This document shows positions 1 through 5,337 of a DNA stretch of 6,187 nt, one piece after another; the stretch's first letter is position 1; every line of letters starts with the position of its first letter. The DNA is from an uncultured Fibrobacterota bacterium (lineage in GTDB: Bacteria; Fibrobacterota; Chitinivibrionia; Chitinivibrionales; CAIOZP01): contig CAIOZP010000184.1 of assembly GCA_903862805.1 (NCBI GenBank), forward strand, positions 1-6,187, written 5' to 3'. Both the position numbers and the translations under genes were made by a program. The notes below the pieces were generated by a model that worked only from the letters and a program-made list of their open reading frames with translations, ran no database searches and had not been told where the DNA came from.

Positions 1-2
1 AA

Positions 3-65
3 GAGATGATGAGGTTCAAAGATCCCAATGGCGTGGTGATTTCATTCGTGGCAGGACAATTCTGA
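3..65 (+). CDS. C-terminal end of a VOC (glyoxalase/bleomycin-resistance) family protein, 5' partial
   Basis: Only the last 20 codons are in the window, in the frame starting at base 3 and ending with TGA at 63-65. The visible tail reads ...MMRFKDPNGVVISFVAGQF. The F-K-D-P-N-G-x-x-I-x-F pattern is the typical last beta-strand of vicinal-oxygen-chelate proteins (usual form 'F-x-D-P-D-G-N-x-I-E-F'). The Glu that often ligates the metal in this strand is Ser here, so this may not be a classic metal-binding glyoxalase. The substrate cannot be inferred. The gene converges on the minus-strand gene at 136-1200 and shares the hairpin between them. Its TGA stop is useful evidence that TGA can terminate in this genome. 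With so few residues, the family call is moderate. Confidence 0.55.
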   Translation, partial: EMMRFKDPNGVVISFVAGQF

Positions 66-66
66 G

Positions 67-100
67 AAAAAATCGGGCCGATGTTTTCACACCGGCCCGA
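67..100 (-). terminator. Intrinsic terminator of the minus-strand gene
   Basis: A perfect 8-bp stem (TCGGGCCG at 73-80 with CGGCCCGA at 93-100) encloses a 12-nt loop. Read on the minus strand, the hairpin is followed by six T (A67-A72 on the plus strand), which is the classic Rho-independent layout. It lies 36 nt past the stop of the minus-strand gene. No T-run follows on the plus strand, so it would be at best a weak terminator for the convergent VOC gene. Confidence 0.85.
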
Positions 101-135
101 CACTGCAGAGAATCCCCACCGTCACGGCGTGCAAT

Positions 136-1200
136 CTATTTCAAAAGGAGTTTCGTTGTATATGCCTTCCCGGCAGCGACGATCCGCATCACAAAGGCAC
201 CGCGGGCCTGCTGCTGAAGGGAAAGTGTGGCAAGTCCTTTACAGACGCGAACCGCGTCCCAGCTCTGTATAACCCGGCCACGCAGGTCATACATCTTTAT
301 CGACACGTTTGAGCCATCGAAGTTCCCGAGGGTAAGCTCAAGCATTCCGGATGATGTGAGCCTCACTGAAATATCCTTCATGTCGATGCGTGTTTCGTCA
401 GCAGCAGTTCGTGTTGCATTATTTCCGGATAAATCGGCGTCGATAATGATGTAGTTCTTCGGGGCCATAGGCAGGTTGGCTGAATCAATAATGATTTCGT
501 TCGCTGCAAGGGCTGGAACACCGGAATCTTCGTACGCCGCGGCAATAACTTTCGACACGGTATCGGTAGCCAGAGCAAGCAGGCTCATCCTGGAATCAAC
601 AAATCCGTAAAGCGCACCAAGGGCCGTGTTGTTCTGCGAGATCGAATACTTCGCAGCCCATACCAGAGGCAGATTCGAGGTCACGGTAGTATCACTGTCG
701 GTCGGCATGATCTGGGCGTAGCTTGTAACAATCTTGCCACTCGATGTATCGTAAGCAATCCAGTGAACCTCCTTGTCCCAGGGTTTTGCCGATTTGAGAT
801 AAATGCCCAGGGTTCCTGTGGTGATATGATCCACGACATAGGATTCACTGCCGGAAACGATCTGGGCCTCCAGAGCCCATGTGGTCTGCTCAAGCTGGGC
901 CATTATCTTCTGTATGGTGTCAGGAGCAGTGCATATTATTGCGGAGTAGCTTCCGGCCGCAGCACCAGCACCGATCGACGAAGTATACGCGCAATTCGAG
1001 AAGCTTGCGTCAGGAATTATCGAGAGAAATCCATCCCTTACAATGTGCTGGTACGGGTAATTGCTGTAATCCCAGTAGTCGGCAGCGGAAAGATCGTCAA
1101 ACGGGATCTGGTAATTGGTACTGAAAAGCAATGGACTTTTTTCACTGCCATGAACAAGCACGCACTCCCCGCTGTCTCCCGATGCATTTGCAATCTTCAC
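136..1200 (-). CDS. Secreted protein of unknown fold with T9SS-type C-terminal sorting domain, apparently 5'-truncated
   Basis: The product is 354 aa if read from the GTG at 1200, but this is probably not the true start. No Shine-Dalgarno precedes it and no signal peptide follows, although the protein ends in a sorting tail that is only useful on a Sec-exported protein. The frame stays open upstream to 1245 (AAFTSGSASHPDYLN before the GTG) and is then closed by consecutive TAA (1246-1248) and TGA (1249-1251). Residues ~1-275 are rich in Ser/Thr/Ala with beta-strand-like periodicity, and I recognise no domain there. Residues ~276-354 form the tail: MYDLRGRVIQSW, then ARGAFVMRIVAAGKAYTTKLLLK, matching the 'DLxGRxI ... 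GxYxxxI ... K' type-A pattern. The stop is TAG at 136-138, followed by a strong terminator. Its role is unknown; a surface or extracellular location is inferred. See the breakpoint entry for the missing 5' end. Confidence 0.75.
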   Translation of the reverse strand: MKIANASGDSGECVLVHGSEKSPLLFSTNYQIPFDDLSAADYWDYSNYPYQHIVRDGFLSIIPDASFSNCAYTSSIGAGAAAGSYSAIICTAPDTIQKIMAQLEQTTWALEAQIVSGSESYVVDHITTGTLGIYLKSAKPWDKEVHWIAYDTSSGKIVTSYAQIMPTDSDTTVTSNLPLVWAAKYSISQNNTALGALYGFVDSRMSLLALATDTVSKVIAAAYEDSGVPALAANEIIIDSANLPMAPKNYIIIDADLSGNNATRTAADETRIDMKDISVRLTSSGMLELTLGNFDGSNVSIKMYDLRGRVIQSWDAVRVCKGLATLSLQQQARGAFVMRIVAAGKAYTTKLLLK

Positions 1201-1235
1201 ATTGAGATAATCCGGATGGCTTGCCGAACCGCTCG

Positions 1236-1251
1236 TAAACGCCGCTTATCA
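1236..1251. other. Head-to-head breakpoint between two 5'-truncated genes
   Basis: The minus-strand frame is open up to 1245 and the plus-strand MAM frame is open from 1239. They meet, overlapping by about 7 nt (ACGCCGC), inside their coding parts. Neither side has a signal peptide, ribosome binding site or promoter. A TAA at 1236-1238 closes the plus frame and TAA/TGA at 1246-1251 close the minus frame. This is what an inversion or deletion junction, or a chimeric contig or amplification join with short microhomology, would leave. Confidence 0.65.
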
Positions 1252-1277
1252 CAATCCCGAATGGTGCGTATGCAACG

Positions 1278-1796
1278 ATGGTATCGCTTTACTACAACAT
1301 GTTCAGTTCGCAGAACCTGATGGGCGATCTTCATGTTGATGTCCTCGCAGACGGTACATGGAACAATGATCTTATCCATATCACCGGCAATCAGGGAACC
1401 GACTGGAAACCGGCGCAGGCCTCGCTCGATGCCTATATCGGCAAGACGGTACAAATCCGTTTCCGAGGTGTGACAGGCCAATCATACACGAGTGATATCT
1501 GCATCGACGATATCTCGATCAATGCCAGCGGTGTCGGAATCCTTCCGACCGGTTCTCGCGGGCAGGTTTTCGGCCTGTCGCTGCGCGAGGGCATCCTGAA
1601 TCTCCGCATGGAACCGTCCGTCCGCGCGGAGGTCAGGGTGCTTGATCTCCATGGCCGTTCGATATTCCGGTTTGTCAAGGAACGCGGAGTCGCTTCGATG
1701 CAGAAACCGGTTCCACTGCCTTCGGGTTTCTATATCGTGAACATCAAGGATGAACTTGATCATATCGTGAATCATGGTTTCGTGGTTACTCATTAA
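1278..1796 (+). CDS. MAM-domain protein with T9SS-type sorting tail, 5'-truncated
   Basis: From the ATG at 1278 the product is 172 aa. The frame is open back to 1239 and those codons (TPLITIPNGAYAT) also look like MAM sequence, so the ATG is an internal Met rather than the start. Residues ~1-90 are the second half of a MAM domain: MVSLYYNMFSSQNLMGDLHV resembles the 'LSFWYHMYG..MGTL.V' core strand, and SDICIDDISI is the usual closing strand of the domain. The remainder is a sorting tail (VRVLDLHGRSIFRF ... LPSGFYIVNIKDE). The first half of MAM, whatever catalytic or binding domain came before it, and the signal peptide are all missing. MAM domains in secreted bacterial proteins often follow proteases or other hydrolases, but the lost part cannot be identified. 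The stop is TAA. The next gene starts 32 nt later with no terminator between, so transcription could run through. Confidence 0.75.
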   Translation: MVSLYYNMFSSQNLMGDLHVDVLADGTWNNDLIHITGNQGTDWKPAQASLDAYIGKTVQIRFRGVTGQSYTSDICIDDISINASGVGILPTGSRGQVFGLSLREGILNLRMEPSVRAEVRVLDLHGRSIFRFVKERGVASMQKPVPLPSGFYIVNIKDELDHIVNHGFVVTH

Positions 1797-1815
1797 AAAA
1801 TTCCAACAATTTTTC

Positions 1816-1822
1816 AGGAGGG
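1816..1822 (+). promoter_or_regulatory. Strong ribosome binding site of the C1 protease gene
   Basis: AGGAGGG lies 6 nt before the ATG at 1829. It is the strongest Shine-Dalgarno in the window and fixes the start of the 767-aa protease. Confidence 0.85.
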
Positions 1823-1828
1823 TGTCCC

Positions 1829-4132
1829 ATGTTGAAGAATCTTTCCGTTTTGTCAAGCTCCCCGCCGAAGGGACGATCAAAAAAACTGTCCGGCTTGATC
1901 GCCGTCTGTGCAGCATTCCTGTTGACCTCAGGCATTCCGGTCTTGGCCGCCGACAGCTATTCGGAGATAAAAGTCAATGAATCGCAAAACGGCGATACCG
2001 TTCATCTTTCGGGCAACAGTCTCCTTACGCTCGAACTCCCGTGTTTCGTATCTGGAGGTTACAGCTGGGAATCCGTAGGCGAGGTTCCGGTCATACTGAA
2101 GAACGTCTCGGGAACACGCGACGGAAACAATCTGCCGGAATTCGTATATCTTGTTCCGAATGGCCGTCCGGGCGACAAGATGGCGCAAGATCTCCGCTTT
2201 ACAGGATGCAACACCGGTTGGTGCGTACTGAGCTTTCAACAGCATCGGACATGGGAGAAGGGCAAGCCACCAGCGTCAACGTTCAAACTTGTCGTTCATG
2301 TCGATTCACCATTTTCGGGATCGTATCTGGAACCTGCGGCAGTACCGAAGGTATGCTACGTTCCACCGCCAAAGTCGGAGGTGGAGGTTCCAGGACTGCC
2401 GAGCCGGTTCAGTTGGAGAGACAGCGGATGGATTACGCCACCGAAAGATCAAGGGCAGACCGGGTGCTGCTGGGCTTTCGGATCAACCGGTGTGATGGAG
2501 GCGCAGATCATGCGCTACGGCAATCATCCCCACGACACGGTTGACTGTTCGGAACAGTTCCTGGTTTCCTGCAATCCATGGAATATGACCTCGGCCAACG
2601 GCGGTTTCTATCCCATGCCGATGGCTATAGATTACATCGCGACCAGCCATGGCCAGACTGATGCCGGTGTTGTTTACGAATCGGATCTTCCATTTATCAA
2701 CACAGGTAATCCTGATGCCGTTACGGTAACGACGGCACTTCCTCATCACGAAAAATTGAAATCATGGGGCTACGCAGACGAAATAGCTGACAACCCTTGG
2801 CCGGCCAACGAACACTTCGCAACCACGGCACAGATCAAGCGTGCGATCTGGCGGTATGGGCCGGTCGCCACGGGAGTCGATGACAACTGGCCGAATTATA
2901 CCGGTGGTGTTGCCGCATTCAATACCGACGCTGTCAACCATATCGTGATGATCTGCGGATGGAACGACGACAGCAGCTGTTTCTATGTAAAAAATTCATG
3001 GGGCCAATGGGGCGAAAACGGATTCCTGAGAGTTGCATATGGCACCAGCGGGATTGGTGACAACTGCTGCTGGGCCTCGTGGAACGACTCGTCCTACACC
3101 GGGCTCGATCCGAATGCTGTTGCAACCGGACCGGCCACTGCATACACCGGTGACACGGTGACTTATTCGGGTACCGGATCGACTTATCCGGGGGGAAGCA
3201 TCACGTCATATCTATGGCGGTTCGGCGATGGCGACACAGCATCGGGCGCCACTGTCAAACACGTATTCCAGCAGGGAGGACTCTTTCACGTCGAACTTAC
3301 CGTGGTTGACAACAACGGAGGATTCTCCGGCGCACGTGTCAATACAAGTGTAATCGACATGACTCCGACAACACCGTACGGCGGAACCCCGTGGCCGGTG
3401 CCGGACACCATCCAGGCGGAAAACTATGACCAGGGTGGAGAAGGTCATGGATACCACGACGTGGATGGAACCAACATATACAGCCAGTATCGCAGTGACG
3501 GCGTGGACATTGAAGCCTGTTCCGACGCAGGTGGCGGTTACGATGTCGCTTCCACGAAGCTCGGTGAATGGATGAAGTACACGGTGAATGCGGTCTCCGG
3601 CATGTATCAGTTCTCGGTGCGAACCGCGATCGACAACGGATATGTTGACAATGCGAAAATCGGTCTCTATGCCGACACTGCCCGTATCGGATCGGTTCCG
3701 GTTCTCGGAAGCGGTGGTTGGGAAACCTTCCGTACTGCTACCTGTGACACGTCATTTCCGTTGACAGCGGGCAATCACGCTCTCCGCCTGGAGATCGAAG
3801 GCTCAGCGACCGAATATGGCAACATAAACTGGTTCAGCCTGCAAAGGGTCGGGGACATCGTGGATGGTATTACAAGCTTGACAAAGAAGGAAATTGGCGA
3901 GCCTCTGGCTGTTCACGGGAGAGAGGTATTGTGGAATCTCGGAACTACCGGAACTGCCGACATCCGTCTGTTCGCTCTTAATGGCCGTCTGATTTCCAAT
4001 ATCGCCCAAGGAACCTATCAGGCTGGAAGTCATAAAGCTTCACTTTCAGAAACTCTGGCACCCGGAATGTATCTGCTCCAGTACAGGATCGGAAATGTTT
4101 CGCGTTCTGTCAAGGTGGGGATAGCGGAATAA
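1829..4132 (+). CDS. Secreted papain-like (C1A) cysteine protease with chagasin-like inhibitor, PKD, CBM6 and T9SS sorting domains
   Basis: Complete, 767 aa. Residues 1-41 are a signal peptide with a long basic n-region (RSKK), a hydrophobic core (LIAVCAAFLL) and a likely cut at VLA-AD. Residues ~45-158 resemble chagasin (inhibitor family I42). The loop CFVSGGYSW (72-80) matches NPTTGYxW, and HRTWEKGKPP (139-148) with the following FKLVVHV strand matches RPWEKGxPP. Residues ~190-425 are a C1A peptidase: oxyanion Gln208 in KDQGQTG, nucleophile Cys214 in GCCWAF, SEQFLVSC (241-248), His371 in VNHIVMICGW, and Asn389 in KNSWGQWGENGF. All catalytic residues are present, so activity is expected. Residues ~426-510 are PKD (YLWRFGDGDT). 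Residues ~526-672 are CBM6 (IQAENYD ... NINWFSLQR), which binds polysaccharide. Residues ~693-767 are a sorting tail (LFALNGRLI ... LAPGMYLLQYRI). It likely digests protein at the cell surface or while bound to carbohydrate. Two hairpin terminators follow. Confidence 0.93.
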   Translation: MLKNLSVLSSSPPKGRSKKLSGLIAVCAAFLLTSGIPVLAADSYSEIKVNESQNGDTVHLSGNSLLTLELPCFVSGGYSWESVGEVPVILKNVSGTRDGNNLPEFVYLVPNGRPGDKMAQDLRFTGCNTGWCVLSFQQHRTWEKGKPPASTFKLVVHVDSPFSGSYLEPAAVPKVCYVPPPKSEVEVPGLPSRFSWRDSGWITPPKDQGQTGCCWAFGSTGVMEAQIMRYGNHPHDTVDCSEQFLVSCNPWNMTSANGGFYPMPMAIDYIATSHGQTDAGVVYESDLPFINTGNPDAVTVTTALPHHEKLKSWGYADEIADNPWPANEHFATTAQIKRAIWRYGPVATGVDDNWPNYTGGVAAFNTDAVNHIVMICGWNDDSSCFYVKNSWGQWGENGFLRVAYGTSGIGDNCCWASWNDSSYTGLDPNAVATGPATAYTGDTVTYSGTGSTYPGGSITSYLWRFGDGDTASGATVKHVFQQGGLFHVELTVVDNNGGFSGARVNTSVIDMTPTTPYGGTPWPVPDTIQAENYDQGGEGHGYHDVDGTNIYSQYRSDGVDIEACSDAGGGYDVASTKLGEWMKYTVNAVSGMYQFSVRTAIDNGYVDNAKIGLYADTARIGSVPVLGSGGWETFRTATCDTSFPLTAGNHALRLEIEGSATEYGNINWFSLQRVGDIVDGITSLTKKEIGEPLAVHGREVLWNLGTTGTADIRLFALNGRLISNIAQGTYQAGSHKASLSETLAPGMYLLQYRIGNVSRSVKVGIAE

Positions 4133-4147
4133 GAGATGGTCGTCACT

Positions 4148-4168
4148 AAAGATCATTGCCTGATCTTT
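4148..4168 (+). terminator. AT-rich hairpin after the protease gene, possible first terminator
   Basis: A perfect 8-bp stem, AAAGATCA (4148-4155) with TGATCTTT (4161-4168), has a 5-nt loop TTGCC. It lies 15 nt past the protease stop. The stem is AT-rich and its T-run is short, so on its own it would be weak. It may act as a 3'-end stabiliser or as a first terminator ahead of the stronger one. Confidence 0.5.
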
Positions 4169-4200
4169 TCAACTTGATTTGAATGAAAATGCTGATGCTG

Positions 4201-4234
4201 ACTGCCGGATGAGTACCCTTATCCGGCAGTTTTT
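4201..4234 (+). terminator. Strong intrinsic terminator downstream of the protease
   Basis: A perfect 10-bp stem, ACTGCCGGAT (4201-4210) with ATCCGGCAGT (4221-4230), has a 10-nt loop and is followed by TTTTT through 4234. It should end the protease transcript and means the next two genes need their own promoter. Confidence 0.9.
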
Positions 4235-4261
4235 CAATAAAATCGCACTACCTTTCCTGTT

Positions 4262-4279
4262 TGTTCACAGCTTTGAACA
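4262..4279. promoter_or_regulatory. Inverted repeat TGTTCA-N6-TGAACA, possible operator
   Basis: A perfect 6-bp inverted repeat with a 6-nt spacer lies between the protease terminator and the start of the TGA-containing gene pair, about 95 nt before that start. Its size and symmetry suit a dimeric repressor or activator site. No T-run follows, so it is not a terminator. The regulator is unknown and chance occurrence is possible. Confidence 0.3.
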
Positions 4280-4341
4280 TTATCTGATTCATTCACCAAA
4301 CCCGTCGTTGTGAGCCCTCCCCTTTTGGGTTATTATTGGGG

Positions 4342-4347
4342 TATGAT
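4342..4347 (+). promoter_or_regulatory. Candidate -10 box for the gene pair starting at 4375
   Basis: TATGAT is one base off the sigma-70 -10 consensus and lies 27 nt before the ATG at 4375. No convincing -35 box is found 16-18 nt upstream, where the sequence is C-rich. The call is therefore weak. A promoter is expected somewhere in 4235-4374 because a strong terminator ends at 4234. Confidence 0.25.
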
Positions 4348-4364
4348 CCAACCGAATTGTTTAT

Positions 4365-4370
4365 AGGAGA
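4365..4370 (+). promoter_or_regulatory. Ribosome binding site that sets the start at 4375
   Basis: AGGAGA lies 4 nt before the ATG at 4375. It favours this start over the in-frame ATG at 4336, which has no such site and would put 13 polar or charged residues in front of the signal peptide. Confidence 0.75.
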
Positions 4371-4374
4371 CCAT

Positions 4375-5259
4375 ATGAGAGTTTCGGTACTTGCCTTGTT
4401 TGCTTCGGCATTTGCCGCCGTCGCACAGAGTCCGGACACACTGATACTCCGCAGCGGGCTGAACGGCTATACCGATATGATCGAGTCGGCAGTCGATTCC
4501 AAAACCACGGCGGAGAGCGGAAATTACGGAGCGCCGGTGTTCCAGTGTGCATCGAGCTTCTGTTGACACACCGGTCTCAGCCGGGGGCTGATCGAACTTT
4601 CCGTTGCTCCGATTGACACGACGCGAGAGATATTGTGCGTGAAGCTTATGGTGAACATCGCATCATGCACGGATGCGCCTGCCAACGCCAATGATACGGC
4701 ACACAACAGCATGATGAGGGATCTGTACAGGTCTGATTCGGCAGACATACGGGACGACTACTTTTCGTACTGGGAAACACCGCCGTGGAATCTGCCTGCA
4801 TACGTGGGTGGCATCCTTGACAGCTCGAGCAAGACAACGGTTGGGGCCTGGGATACATTCGACATCACTCCTGTAGTTCTTGATTCGCTCAGGACCGAGA
4901 GGAAAAAGGTTACACTGCTGTTGAAAATGCGCGATGAGACCGAAACCACAAGCCGGATCATGTTTTATTGGGCTGACTATCCGGATTCGATCCTCGACGA
5001 TCCAACGTACACTGGATCGCAGGCCATGGTCGTGTATTCGCCCAAAACACCTATCACGGAAAAACCTGCCAAATATCAAGCAGGTGGAGGTATCACCGGC
5101 CTTACGATCTTCACTGCAAACGGCCGGATGATCGCAAGCAGTCAAGGACGATCAGTGCCGACAGCAGATCAGCTCCTGAAGGGCTCACCGGCCGGTATCT
5201 ATGTGATCCGTTACGAAACGACAACAGGTCAGTATTCAAAGAATATCTGGCATCAATAA
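4375..5259 (+). CDS. Secreted DNRLRE-like surface protein with in-frame TGA (candidate selenoprotein) and T9SS sorting tail
   Basis: Read through TGA 4564-4566, this is one 294-aa frame ending in TAA. Without readthrough only 63 aa are made. Residues 1-17 are a signal peptide (MRVSVLALFASAFAAVA, cut before QS). Residues ~21-225 resemble the DNRLRE beta-sandwich domain: DTLILRSG, then SGNYGAPVF (48-56), then SRGLIELSVAPI (69-80), matching the usual 'NYGa ... RgLIrFDLSsIP' pattern. The TGA is codon 64, between the two conserved parts, in the context C63-U64-H65. The continuation 65-86 is in the same frame and needs no frameshift, so the family match spans the stop. The end is a sorting tail (GLTIFTANGRMIASS ... 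SPAGIYVIRYE). A SECIS-like hairpin starts 10 nt after the TGA. The alternative is a nonsense mutation of a Cys (TGC/TGT) or Trp (TGG) codon, since family members can carry Trp near here. Readthrough as Sec is moderate; the continuous gene is firm. Function is unknown, with surface adhesion or structure inferred from the domain. Confidence 0.72.
4564..4597 (+). promoter_or_regulatory. In-frame TGA plus bacterial SECIS-like hairpin (first copy)
   Basis: TGA lies at 4564-4566. Ten nt later a perfect 6-bp stem TCAGCC (4577-4582) pairs with GGCTGA (4586-4591) around a GGG loop. A lower 3-bp stem (4572-4574 with 4592-4594) is separated by an unpaired UC on the 5' side. The apical loop begins 17 nt after the TGA and its first base is G. 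As I recall, the bacterial SECIS consensus asks for a loop about 16-37 nt downstream with G in the first two loop positions, and E. coli fdhF has similar spacing with an unpaired U on the 5' side. Confidence 0.5.
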
Positions 5260-5325
5260 ACATCTTCAAATGAACCGTCAGCGAAATATCCGGAGTGTTT
5301 CGAGAATGACTGGCACATTTACAAA

Positions 5326-5330
5326 GAGAG
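5326..5330 (+). promoter_or_regulatory. Ribosome binding site of the Omp28-like gene
   Basis: GAGAG lies 7 nt before the ATG at 5338, within AAAGAGAGAATAAAT. It is moderate in strength. It supports the start that provides a signal peptide ahead of the TGA, rather than the downstream in-frame GTG at 5473. Confidence 0.6.
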
Positions 5331-5337
5331 AATAAAT

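Noticed and set aside
763..1320. 185-aa plus-strand open frame
   Set aside because: It overlaps the minus-strand sorting-tail gene along most of its length, is rich in Arg, Ser and Cys, and has no domain or ribosome binding site; it is a shadow frame.
1482..1916. 144-aa minus-strand open frame
   Set aside because: It lies antisense to the MAM fragment and the protease start, both of which have recognisable domains; the composition is Arg-rich and shadow-like.
2041..2544. 167-aa plus-strand frame inside the protease gene
   Set aside because: It is out of frame with the protease, which has a complete catalytic domain over the same bases; its sequence is Arg/Gly/Ser-rich without motifs.
4336..4374. 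Earlier in-frame ATG as the start of the DNRLRE-like gene
   Set aside because: It has no Shine-Dalgarno and would place polar and acidic residues ahead of the signal peptide; the ATG at 4375 has AGGAGA.
4564..4635. Two separate genes: a 63-aa peptide and a protein starting at 4633
   Set aside because: Both are in the same frame, the codons between 4567 and 4632 read as continuous DNRLRE-like sequence, and the ATG/GTG choices near 4633 have no ribosome binding site or signal peptide despite a sorting tail.
4663..5145. 160-aa minus-strand open frame
   Set aside because: It is antisense to the DNRLRE-like gene, has Arg/Cys/His-rich composition and no recognisable motif.
5282..5302. Small hairpin CGAAA ... 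TTTCG between the last two genes
   Set aside because: The stem is only 5 bp and no T-run follows, so it is not a terminator; it is likely chance.
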